Shown one piece after another: positions 33,952-42,080 of a DNA stretch of 56,146 bases (position 1 is its first letter; each line of letters starts with the position of its first letter). The notes under the pieces were generated by a model, which did no database searches, had not been told where the DNA came from, and saw only the letters and a program-made list of their open reading frames with translations. Source of the stretch: Caballeronia megalochromosomata. Its GTDB lineage: Bacteria; Pseudomonadota; Gammaproteobacteria; Burkholderiales; Burkholderiaceae. The stretch lies in the NCBI GenBank assembly GCA_001580565.1, contig LRBF01000223.1:1-56146 (forward strand), read 5' to 3'. The position numbers were made by a program, and so were the translations under genes.

Positions 33952-34611
33952 ATGTCCACGACATCCCTGCTCGTTCAATCGGCGCCCGTGCTGGCGCAAG
34001 GCGCGCTACTGACGATCAAGTTCGCGCTCTACTCGATGTTCTTCGGCCTCATCGCGGCCGTGGCGCTGGCGTTGATGGGCATCAGCCAGAATCGCGCGCT
34101 CGTCGCGATCGGGCGCTGCTACGTGAGCGTAATGCGCGGCACGCCGCTGCTCGTGCAGATTTTCGTCATCTACTATGGCCTGCCGAGCCTTGGCATCTCG
34201 CTCGAGCCGACACCGGCCGGCGTGATCGCGCTGTCGGCGAACGTCGCGGCGTATCTGTCGGAAAGCATGCGCGGCGCGATTCTCGGCATCCACGCCGGGC
34301 AGTGGCTCGCGGCGTATAGCCTCGGATTGTCGCGCACGCAGACGCTGCGCTACGTGATCGGGCCGCAGGCGCTGCGCATCGCGGTGCCGAGCCTGTCGAA
34401 CAGTCTCATCAGTCTGATCAAGGACACGTCGCTCGTCTCGGTCATCACCGTGACCGAACTGTTGCGCAGTGCGCAGGAAGTGATCGCGGCGACGTATCAG
34501 CCGCTGCCGCTCTATCTCGCGGCAGCGTTCGTCTACTGGATTCTCTGCAGCGTGCTCGAATTCGTGCAGCGAATTTTCGAACGGCGTCTCGCGCTGCCAG
34601 GACGGCATTGA
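33952..34611 (+). CDS. Cystine/polar amino acid ABC transporter permease
   Basis: This is a 219-aa inner-membrane permease of the TcyL/YecS type with about five TM segments. The family stretch is RGTPLLVQIFVIYYGLPS and the EAA loop is GQWLAAYSLGLSRTQTLRYV. It should form a homodimer with an ATPase that is not encoded next to it; the next gene is on the other strand. The start is ATG 33952. Confidence 0.92.
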   Translation: MSTTSLLVQSAPVLAQGALLTIKFALYSMFFGLIAAVALALMGISQNRALVAIGRCYVSVMRGTPLLVQIFVIYYGLPSLGISLEPTPAGVIALSANVAAYLSESMRGAILGIHAGQWLAAYSLGLSRTQTLRYVIGPQALRIAVPSLSNSLISLIKDTSLVSVITVTELLRSAQEVIAATYQPLPLYLAAAFVYWILCSVLEFVQRIFERRLALPGRH

Positions 34612-34632
34612 CTGCGTAGCGGCCCGGGTGCG

Positions 34633-35625
34633 TCAGTCGCGCTCGAAGGGAAAACGCAGCTTCAGATCGCGCCGCGCGGCGTCGATGATCGCGATCATGC
34701 GCATCGACATCGCGTGCGGCATCACCGGGCTTTCCGTTTCTCCCGCGCGCAGCAACGCGCAGAAGTGCTCGGCTTCGTAGTTGAGGCCGCCGCCCGTGAA
34801 AGGCTCGTCGAGTTCCACCTTGCGCCCGTCGGTGTAGGCGATCGTCGCGCGCGCCGGATTCCACCAGTTCTCGTGGATCGTCACCGTGCCGAGCGTGCCG
34901 CCGATGAGCGCATCGCCGCGGCCCTGCAGATCGAGCCCGCAGAACAGTTGCGCGATGCCGCGTTCGTGGCGCACGTTCAGACTCGCGAACACGTCGACGC
35001 CGGTCGCACCCAAGCGGCCGACGGTCTGCACGTCGAGCGCCTCGCCGAGCCAGTCGACCGCGAGGAACGCCTCGTAGATACCGATATCGAGCAGCGCGCC
35101 GCCGCCCGCTTCGAGCGAAAACGACGGATGATCGAGCGGCACGTTCGCCACCGAGCAACCCGCGCGCACGAGCCCTACCTCGCCGATCGGATCGCGCTCC
35201 AGATGCGCGCGCAGGCGCCGATACAGCGGATAAAACGGCGGCTTCATCGCTTCCATGAAGAGCAGCTTCGCCGCGCGCGCCGCGTCGATCATGCGCTGCA
35301 GGTCGCGCGCATTCACGGCCGCGGGTTTTTCGCACAGCACCGGCTTGCCCGCAGCGAAGGCGCGCAACGCGTACTCCGGATGGCTGTCCTGCAAGGTCGC
35401 GATGTAAAGCGCATCGACATGCGCGAGCATCGCGTCGAAATCGTCGAACGCGCGCGCATCGAACGGTTCGGCCAGCGCGCGCGCCGGTTCCGCGCGGCGC
35501 GACCAGACGCCCGCGAGCCGCGCGCCGTCGACGTGCGTGAGGCTGTCGGCGAAGCGCCGCGCGATGCGTCCCGCGCCGACGATGCCCCAGCGGATCGTTG
35601 CCGCGTTGATGTTCGTGTCAGTCAA
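34633..35625 (-). CDS. Gfo/Idh/MocA-family oxidoreductase
   Basis: This 330-aa NAD(P)-dependent dehydrogenase has an N-terminal Rossmann fold (RWGIVGAGRIARRFADSL) and the catalytic motif GKPVLCEKPAAVNARD. The C-terminal domain is of the MocA type. It is close to the dihydrodiol dehydrogenase/trans-1,2-dihydrobenzene-diol or deoxyglucose-type clades. The start is TTG 35623-35625 with GGAGG upstream (GGAGGCAGGATTG); a longer frame adds an unlikely leader. The substrate is probably a sugar or polyol, not determinable. Confidence 0.88.
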   Translation of the reverse strand: MTDTNINAATIRWGIVGAGRIARRFADSLTHVDGARLAGVWSRRAEPARALAEPFDARAFDDFDAMLAHVDALYIATLQDSHPEYALRAFAAGKPVLCEKPAAVNARDLQRMIDAARAAKLLFMEAMKPPFYPLYRRLRAHLERDPIGEVGLVRAGCSVANVPLDHPSFSLEAGGGALLDIGIYEAFLAVDWLGEALDVQTVGRLGATGVDVFASLNVRHERGIAQLFCGLDLQGRGDALIGGTLGTVTIHENWWNPARATIAYTDGRKVELDEPFTGGGLNYEAEHFCALLRAGETESPVMPHAMSMRMIAIIDAARRDLKLRFPFERD

Positions 35626-35704
35626 TCCTGCCTCCGTGCGTTTGTCGTGCGCCGCATTGTGCCTGATCGCATCGCATGAGGAATTCGCATGGCGCGCGCA
35701 GACG

Positions 35705-35735
35705 GCAAAAAGCCGGGACACGCCCGGCTTTTTGC
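35705..35735 (-). terminator. Intrinsic terminator after the GntR gene
   Basis: GCAAAAAGCCGGG (35705-35717) and CCCGGCTTTTTGC (35723-35735) form a perfect 13-bp stem with a five-base loop. The stem is T-rich on both sides. It lies 47 nt beyond the stop of the minus-strand regulator and before the oxidoreductase start. Confidence 0.88.
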
Positions 35736-35781
35736 TTGCTTGCGGCACACCGGTCGATGACCGGCGCGCTTGACGAACGTC

Positions 35782-36534
35782 TCACACCCCCGCAGACGCA
35801 TTCACGTTCGGCGCGGCGGGCTGGCTGTTCACCCGTTCCAGCGAGAACGCGCGCCCCACCTCTTCCGCAGCCAGATCGACGAGCGCGCGCGTCGCGGATT
35901 CCGCGGCGGCGGAATCCTTCGCCTCGATCGCCTCGACGACACTCTTTTGCGCCGCGAGCGTCGCCTCGCGCACGGATTCGATACCGTCGACGATCGGATT
36001 GACCGTCACCAGCGCACCGCGCACGATCGCCGTCATCTGACGAAAGAACTGGTTGCCGCTCGCCGCGACGATGCGCGTGTGCAGCACTTCGTCGGCCGCC
36101 TGGTATTCCGGCTCGCCCACCTGCAGGCGCGAGAGCGTGTCGAACGCGTCGCGGATGCCGGCGATCTCGTCGGGCGTCGCCCGTGCGGCAGCCAGCGCCG
36201 CCGCGCGCGGCTCGATCAGCATGCGGAATTCGATTACATCGCGCAAAAATGTCTGATCCGGTTTTGCGCGAAAGCGCCAGCTCACCACATCCTCGTCGAT
36301 GAGACGCCAGTCGCTCATCGGACGAATACGCGTGCCGGTTTTCGGCCGCACGTCCAGCATGTGCCGCGCGAGCAGCATCGAGAGCGCCTCGCGCATGACG
36401 GTGCGGCTCACGTCGAACTCCTTCGAGAGGATGTCCTGCGGTGGCAGTATCGCGCCATATTTCTGCTCGACAATGCCTGAAACCAATCCGTCCATGACCT
36501 TCGCCACCAGCGATCGCTCTTTGTTGTCATCCAT
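35782..36534 (-). CDS. GntR-family regulator, FadR subfamily
   Basis: This 250-aa repressor-type protein has an N-terminal winged helix (PQDILSKEFDVSRTVMREAL) and a C-terminal helical FCD ligand domain (from about residue 95, IEFRMLIEPRAAALAAA). The start is ATG 36532-36534, after GGAGAAGCG. Members respond to sugar acids, lactate or amino acids. The nearest candidate target is the oxidoreductase gene just downstream on the same strand, although a terminator separates them. Confidence 0.9.
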   Translation of the reverse strand: MDDNKERSLVAKVMDGLVSGIVEQKYGAILPPQDILSKEFDVSRTVMREALSMLLARHMLDVRPKTGTRIRPMSDWRLIDEDVVSWRFRAKPDQTFLRDVIEFRMLIEPRAAALAAARATPDEIAGIRDAFDTLSRLQVGEPEYQAADEVLHTRIVAASGNQFFRQMTAIVRGALVTVNPIVDGIESVREATLAAQKSVVEAIEAKDSAAAESATRALVDLAAEEVGRAFSLERVNSQPAAPNVNASAGV

Positions 36535-37017
36535 CTCGCTTCTCCCCTTCTCGCCTGTTCCGTAGCCGTATGTATGAGCGCATCGCTTTCGCTTTCCCCA
36601 GGCTGCGAAAGGCACGACGGGTTCCCGACAGGTCCATTCGTCGTGCTAGATACGTTGCGTCTTCGTTGCTTCGATTGCCAGTTGGGAAATTCCTGACAGG
36701 GTAATCCCTCTGACCTCGATATCGATCTTTCGTTTTCTTTCTTACCTCTTCTCGTGCGTCCGCTGCACTCGCGCCGCGCGCGCGCCGGCATTCATCAGGG
36801 AAACTGAAGAATGGCGGCGTCGCAGCGCGGCGGGTGCGGTCTCTTTTCGGCCCTTACTGTCGTCGGACCGATCATGCACTCATTTGAGCAAGCATCTCGT
36901 AGGCGTTCTGTGCGTACGCGAACGGAAGGCCGCTGGCATAGTCCTTTTGTATGATCGGAGGGTTTGGACGAAAGTACCGTGGCGCGGCGCAAGCGCGGGG
37001 ATTTGTCATCCCTATGC
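36535..37017. other. Intergenic, no gene recognised
   Basis: This stretch lies upstream of the GntR gene and downstream of the glycosyltransferase gene (both minus). It must carry the GntR promoter. Short frames exist but none has a recognisable product, and no strong hairpin was found. Confidence 0.5.
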
Positions 37018-38148
37018 TTAAATCGCGCCATCTGTCGCCCGGGTGCTGCGCGCGTCGAGCGTGACCTGCCGGCGTTTCATCGACTCGCGCTCCGCGAGCG
37101 TGTGCTGATAAACCGCCATGTACTCGCCGCATGCCCTTTCGACCGAAAGCCGCTGCAGATCGTGCCGCGCGCGCGTCGAAAGGTGAGCGCGCGCCAGCCG
37201 GTCGGAGAGGAGCCAGCGCAGTTTCGCCGCGGCCTCGCCGATGTCGCCTGCGGGGACGAGCACGCCCGCCGCGCCGTCGTCGAGCATTTCGGGGATGCCG
37301 CCCACGCGCGTCGCGACGATCGCGCAGCCCGCCTCGCGCGCCTCGGCGATCACGAGCGGCCCCGGATCCTGGTGCGACAGGAGCGCGAACACATCCGCGC
37401 CCGCGAAATACGGCCGCGCATCGGCGACGAAGCCGGTGAAATGCGCAAGTTCCGCGACGCCGAGTTCGGCCGCGAGCGCTTCCATCGAGGCGAGCTCGGG
37501 GCCGTCGCCCACGAGATACAGATGCGCTTCGGGCACAGTCTCGCGCACGAGCGCGAACGCTTGCAGAAGATCCGCGATGCCCTTTCTGCGATACATGCCC
37601 GCCACGCATACGATGTTCGGATGCTTCAGGCGCACCGGCTTCGCGGCGGGCCGGCACAGCAGGCGCGGCGCATCCACGGCGCCGTGGAGCACGACCGACA
37701 TGCGCTCGGGCGCGATGCCGCGCGCCTCCAGATCCATCGCCACGGCGCGGCTCACGGCCACCATGCGATCGCCCGCGCGCACGAGCGATGCGCTTTTCTG
37801 CAGCTCGTGATGCACCGTGGTCACGAGCGCGAAGCGGCGCCGCATGCTGCCGAAACGCGAAATGAGCGCGCCGGTCATCATGTGCGCATGCACGATGTCG
37901 GGATCGAAACGATCGATGAGACGATTGAAGCCCGCGATCATCGACGGCACGCGCCAGGGCTGCCGCGACTGCTGCAGCGGAATATGCGTGATGCCGTGAC
38001 GGCGCAGGAGCGGTTCGAACCCGCCTCCGGACGATGCGACCACGACGTCCTGACCCAGGCGCGCCTGCGTGCAGGCGAGATCGACCATCATGTTGACCGT
38101 GCCGTTGCCGATCGTCTGCGCGTGATTGGCGAGATGGACTATTCGCAT
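37018..38148 (-). CDS. Glycosyltransferase family 4 (GT-B)
   Basis: This 376-aa enzyme starts at ATG 38146-38148 (MRIVHLANHAQTIGNGTVNM). The N-terminal GT4-type acceptor domain has DIVHAHMMTGALIS, and the C-terminal donor domain has VCVAGMYRRKGIADLL and VIAEAREAGCAIVATRVGGIPE. It probably transfers a sugar to a lipid-linked or surface polysaccharide. It stands alone, but an undecaprenyl-phosphate sugar transferase is encoded 4 kb away at 42081. The exact sugar is not readable. Confidence 0.9.
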   Translation of the reverse strand: MRIVHLANHAQTIGNGTVNMMVDLACTQARLGQDVVVASSGGGFEPLLRRHGITHIPLQQSRQPWRVPSMIAGFNRLIDRFDPDIVHAHMMTGALISRFGSMRRRFALVTTVHHELQKSASLVRAGDRMVAVSRAVAMDLEARGIAPERMSVVLHGAVDAPRLLCRPAAKPVRLKHPNIVCVAGMYRRKGIADLLQAFALVRETVPEAHLYLVGDGPELASMEALAAELGVAELAHFTGFVADARPYFAGADVFALLSHQDPGPLVIAEAREAGCAIVATRVGGIPEMLDDGAAGVLVPAGDIGEAAAKLRWLLSDRLARAHLSTRARHDLQRLSVERACGEYMAVYQHTLAERESMKRRQVTLDARSTRATDGAI

Positions 38149-38366
38149 GAGATAGGCTGTTTGCACGCTCGCCGGCGCTTGTCTGCGCTGATCGGCGGCG
38201 TCGATCTTATTGTTTCGAGGACGCGTTTCGAAGCGGCCTGCGCCACCTCGAAACGCTGTTTATCGCGTTCTTATTGCCTCGATGCCCGGTCGGTCCACGC
38301 CTGTGATGCTGCTGACTGCTGCGTTGGCTGCATCGCTGCGCGCACGCAGCGCGTCGCCGGTGGCGC

Positions 38367-38900
38367 CTATAGCAACTCGTACGTGGTGGCGTTCTCACCC
38401 GGCGTGAACTGAGCCCTGCCCGCACCGTGCGCCTCGCGCGGCTGCCGGCTCTTTCTCGTCAGACCGATATAGGGCATGCCGTGCTCGAGAAACGGCCCTT
38501 CGGTCTTGCGAAAGCCGAACGCCTCATAGAAGCCGCGCAAGCTCACGGGCGCGGTCAGGCGCACGCCGCGGCCGGGCCAGCGCTCGGCGACCACCGCGAG
38601 CACGCGCTCGATCAGCGCGTGCGCGGTGCCATCGCCGCGGCGCAGCGGGCTCGTCAAGATCTTGTCCACCACGACCTCCGGATCGTCCGCGTCGCTCGCA
38701 TGAATGCGCGCATAGGCGAGCACGGGCATCGAACGGCTCATGTCTTCGGCCGCGAATACATGCGTGCCGGTTTCATCGCGGCCATCCGGATCGAGATGGA
38801 CATGCGACTGTTCGACGACGAACACCGCACTGCGCGCGCGCAAAATCAAATAAAGCTCACGCGCAGTGAGTTGTTCGAAATCCAGGGTTTTCCAGTTCAT
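38367..38900 (-). CDS. ElaA-type GNAT acetyltransferase
   Basis: This is a 177-aa single-domain GNAT of the ElaA group, starting at ATG 38898-38900 (MNWKTLDFEQLTARELYLIL). The acetyl-CoA segment is RGDGTAHALIERVLAVV, and the typical end LRGFYEAFGFRKTEGPFLEHGMPY is split here only for citation. The last 25 residues are polar and longer than in E. coli ElaA. The physiological acceptor is unknown. Confidence 0.88.
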   Translation of the reverse strand: MNWKTLDFEQLTARELYLILRARSAVFVVEQSHVHLDPDGRDETGTHVFAAEDMSRSMPVLAYARIHASDADDPEVVVDKILTSPLRRGDGTAHALIERVLAVVAERWPGRGVRLTAPVSLRGFYEAFGFRKTEGPFLEHGMPYIGLTRKSRQPREAHGAGRAQFTPGENATTYELL

Positions 38901-39277
38901 CGATTATCTCCATGCTTTACCGGGCATTACCGGCGTTGCGACGATTGAACGTTACGTGCCGACCCGCCTTAAATCAGTGCGCCATCGCACCGACCCAGGT
39001 CTGGCGTGCCTTTCAAATAAGCCCGACCACACGCAAAAAGGCGTCCCGGGGAAAAAGACGCCTGCCCGACGATCAAAGCGACCACGCGACAGCCCTGGAC
39101 GCAGGCGGCCGCGCGCGTCTCGCATGGCGTCGATAGCGCTCGCGTAATACGGCACCTTCATGGGAAAATCAAAATGCATACCGCCATCGAACGCGACAGA
39201 GACGTACAACTAAAAGCACACTTGCCCGGGCGCGCACGCGGTATCGAACGCCGGCCTTGCCGGCCCGAGGTCACGGC
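38901..39277. other. Divergent intergenic region
   Basis: This 377-bp stretch separates elaA-like and DUF1839 genes and must carry both promoters. A hairpin with a minus-strand U-tract sits inside (39039-39063). A dyad GCCGGC-CTT-GCCGGC lies just before the DUF1839 gene at about 39251-39265. No open frame looks real. Confidence 0.5.
39039..39063 (-). terminator. Minus-strand intrinsic terminator without an assigned gene
   Basis: AGGCGTC (39039-39045) and GACGCCT (39057-39063) pair around an 11-base loop. Read on the minus strand the 3' arm is followed by TTTTTGCG. No minus-strand gene lies immediately upstream, so the transcript it ends may be a small RNA. Confidence 0.55.
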
Positions 39278-40306
39278 ATGAGCGCGTTCCATACGAGCGG
39301 TGTGACGGATTCAGGCGCAAGTCGTTCCCGCGTCGTGTCGCTCGATCCCCTGCGCATGCGCGCGCGGCGCCATCATGCGCATGCGCTGCATCGCGGCGAG
39401 CGTATCTGGCGCGAAGCTGTCGCGCCCGTCGATCTGTGGATAGAGATCCTGCACGGCAATGGGCTCGAACCGCGCGCCGCGCTGGCGTTCACCGTCGCTC
39501 AGGACTTCGAAGCCGATCAGTTCACGCTCGGCACGCCACAGCCGGACGACATCGAAAAGCTTTACGGCCTGCAAGTGCAGGAGCTGTCCGTGTTCGATTC
39601 GCTCGAAGAGCGCGCGCTCGTGCAGACGCGCCGCGCGAACATCGTGCTCGTCGAAGTGGACGCGTTCTTTCTGCCCGACATGCGCACGGTTTCGTATCGC
39701 CGCGAGCACGCGAAGACGACCATCGGCATTGATGTGATCGATCCCAATGCGCGGCGTCTCGGCTACTTTCATCACACGGGTTATCACCTTCTCGACGGCG
39801 ATGATTACGGCGGCGTCTTGCGTTCCCACGCGAGCCCGCAGCCGGCGCTCTTTCCGCACGTGGAATTCGTCAAACGCGCGCGGGAGCCACTGTCGGGCAC
39901 GTCGCTCGCGGAAGTCTCGGCCGACTCGCTGTGCGCGCATCTGTTGCGGCGCCCGATGCACAACCCCGTCACGCGCTGGCGCGCCGCTTTCCCGGAACAT
40001 GTCGATACGATGATCGCGCGCGGTGAATCCTATGCGCGCCTTTACGCGTTCAACATGATGAGGCAGCTCGGCGCGAACTTCGAACTGCTCGCGCATTACC
40101 TGCAATGGATGCGCGAACAAGGCTTCGACATTCCTGTTCAGACGCATGCTGGCGCGCGCAAGATCGCGAGCGAAACGATGGTCATGCAGTGCCGGCTCGC
40201 GCGCGCGCTTTCGCGTGGACGCCGCGAGCTGTGCGATGCATCGTTCGACGCCATCGAGGAAGCGTATGAACGCGTTATTCCGCCGCTTGCGAATATCGTG
40301 TGCTGA
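39278..40306 (+). CDS. DUF1839-family protein
   Basis: This 342-aa cytoplasmic protein has ATG at 39278 preceded by GAGG. Motifs I associate with DUF1839 are WREAVAPVDLWIEILHGNG, DQFTLGTPQPDDIEKLYG and TTIGIDVIDPNARRLGYFHH. From memory, DUF1839 genes in rhizobia lie near amino acid:[carrier protein] ligases; no such ligase or carrier gene is seen here. There is no signal peptide. Function is unknown. Confidence 0.8.
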   Translation: MSAFHTSGVTDSGASRSRVVSLDPLRMRARRHHAHALHRGERIWREAVAPVDLWIEILHGNGLEPRAALAFTVAQDFEADQFTLGTPQPDDIEKLYGLQVQELSVFDSLEERALVQTRRANIVLVEVDAFFLPDMRTVSYRREHAKTTIGIDVIDPNARRLGYFHHTGYHLLDGDDYGGVLRSHASPQPALFPHVEFVKRAREPLSGTSLAEVSADSLCAHLLRRPMHNPVTRWRAAFPEHVDTMIARGESYARLYAFNMMRQLGANFELLAHYLQWMREQGFDIPVQTHAGARKIASETMVMQCRLARALSRGRRELCDASFDAIEEAYERVIPPLANIVC

Positions 40307-41321
40307 GCGTCGTGCAAACGCACGTATTCAGGCGTCGATTCATCCCGGCAAACGCTTGCTGAAAAACATACTTGAGCCTTTGTTTCAAGGGGTTTTTCAC
40401 TCGCTTACGTGCGCGCCGTATAGCCGCTTTTATGACGAGGCTATGTTTTCGCTGAAAATCCGCCGAGCCTCATTTCGCATTTCTTAATCGGTTCCGCATG
40501 AGATTTTCCCCGATGAAACATTTCGCGGCGTCCCGCTTCGACCCCGACCGACGTGTCCCGAAGCACTAATCCGACAAAATACGCGCAAACGTTTTACGGC
40601 AAAACGCTATCCCTCGGCCCCTTCAGCGGGTTCCTGCAAGCCCTGTGTGAGCTAATCCACGCTCGTGGCCGCGCTTCCTGGGTGCGCGTGCGCGAGGCAT
40701 CGCACACGCGTTTTTCACTTCGTGCAATCCGCGCAACGTTTCTACGTCGCGCAACACCGCGCGGCCGACTTTTCACGTTTCCCGCGAAGCCCCGCCAGGC
40801 AAGGCTTCGCGGGGAATCGGGCGACACCGAAAATCACGCGCGTTCGATAGTCCGCGAAGACCATGGAACACGGATGAATCATTTTTCATTGTCCCTACGA
40901 AAGAAGGTGTCCTGTCGAAGGGATGTCGACCTGTGAGGCTTGTCGCACGGTGGTCGCAATGGCCTGCACCCCCGTTCGGGGGGATTGCACTGATGAAACT
41001 CATCGGTGCTCGAACGCATTCCTAAGACCACCAATGTTCAAGACTGAAACAAAAATGCTGCGCTGCGCTGCATCAAGAAAAGTGCATGAGTTATGAGGCC
41101 CCGCCAGCATTGAGATTGCCCGCATTGGCACAGTCCTCGCTAATAGAGACCCGCAACCCGAACCAGCGCGAACAACAAAATCAAACTCAGGCGTGAACGG
41201 GTGGCTACGGGGCTGGTGTGATGCTTCTTCGAAACGCTCGCAAGCGGCAATGTTCGAAAACGCTCACGCCAGTAAATAAAAATTGAAGCGCAACGCGCGA
41301 AGTTACGAGAGAGAACAAATC
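40307..41321. other. About 1 kb without a gene, several hairpins
   Basis: No frame here has a recognisable product. Structures seen are: CCCGCGAAGCC/GGCTTCGCGGG (40781-40813); CCCCC-GTTC-GGGGG (40969-40982); and GCACTGATGA-AAC-TCATCGGTGC (40987-41009, one wobble). The last third also contains an AT-rich stretch before the regulator. It may include a long leader, an sRNA or regulator-binding sites. Confidence 0.55.
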
Positions 41322-42068
41322 ATGCTGACCCTCCAGTCCGACCTGCACGGCAATCATCTGCTTGGCGCACTTCCGGCGCACGAATGGCAAGCGCTCACAC
41401 CGCATCTCGAACTCGTACAACTGCGCACCGAGCAACTGCTCTGCGACTCGGGCCAACGTATTCACCACGTCTATTTCCCGACGACGGCGATCATCTCGCT
41501 CCTGCACACGATGGAAGACGGCGGCTCGGTCGAAATCGCCGCCGTGGGCCGCGAAGGCATGACGGGCGTGCCCGTGCTGACGGGCGGCGAAACGATGCCG
41601 ACGCGCGTGCAAGTACAGTGCCCCGGCTTCGCCTATCGCATGAGCGCGCAGGCGCTGCGCGAGCAATTCGGCCGCTCGGACTTCCTGCGCCGCCTGATGC
41701 TGCTCTATATGCAGGCACTGCTCACGCAGGTCGCGCAGACGGCCGCGTGCAACCGGCATCACTCGCTGAACAAGCAACTTTGCCGCTGGCTGCTGATCGA
41801 AATCGATCGTACCGCGTCAAATGAGCTGCAAGTGACGCAGCAACTAATCGCCGACATGCTCGGCGTGCGCCGCGAAGGCGTGACCGAAGCGGCGGGCAAG
41901 CTTCACGACGCGGGTCTCATTCATCACAGCCGCGGCTGCATCAAGGTCGTGGATCGCGAGGGCCTCGAAGCCCGCGCCTGCGAGTGCTACGGGCTCGTCA
42001 AGCGCGAGTTCGACCGTCTGCTGCCGCGTCTACGTGCAACCGAGGCGGTATCGGCCTCAAGTGTCTAA
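41322..42068 (+). CDS. Crp/Fnr-family transcriptional regulator
   Basis: This 248-aa protein has an N-terminal cyclic-nucleotide-binding-like barrel (about 15-130, VYFPTTAIISLLHTMEDGGS). The C-terminal winged helix (about 160-230) has recognition region MLGVRREGVTEAAGKLHDAG. FNR-type iron-sulfur cysteines and the CRP cAMP-contact pattern are absent, so the ligand is open. The start is ATG 41322 (MLTLQSDLHGNHLL), after GAGAG. It ends 12 nt before the WcaJ-like gene, so the two are probably an operon. A role in controlling polysaccharide synthesis is inferred. Confidence 0.88.
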   Translation: MLTLQSDLHGNHLLGALPAHEWQALTPHLELVQLRTEQLLCDSGQRIHHVYFPTTAIISLLHTMEDGGSVEIAAVGREGMTGVPVLTGGETMPTRVQVQCPGFAYRMSAQALREQFGRSDFLRRLMLLYMQALLTQVAQTAACNRHHSLNKQLCRWLLIEIDRTASNELQVTQQLIADMLGVRREGVTEAAGKLHDAGLIHHSRGCIKVVDREGLEARACECYGLVKREFDRLLPRLRATEAVSASSV

Positions 42069-42080
42069 CGGCTTGGATTA

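Noticed and set aside
36535..37017. GntR autoregulatory operator
   Set aside because: I looked for a FadR-type dyad before the regulator gene and found none convincing by eye.
38952..39209. 85-codon minus-strand frame before the DUF1839 gene
   Set aside because: Composition is random-looking and the frame runs through the candidate sRNA terminator, so RNA fits better than protein.
40553..40936. 127-codon frame in the 1-kb gap before the Crp/Fnr gene
   Set aside because: It crosses a strong hairpin, has no Shine-Dalgarno and a translation with no family resemblance.
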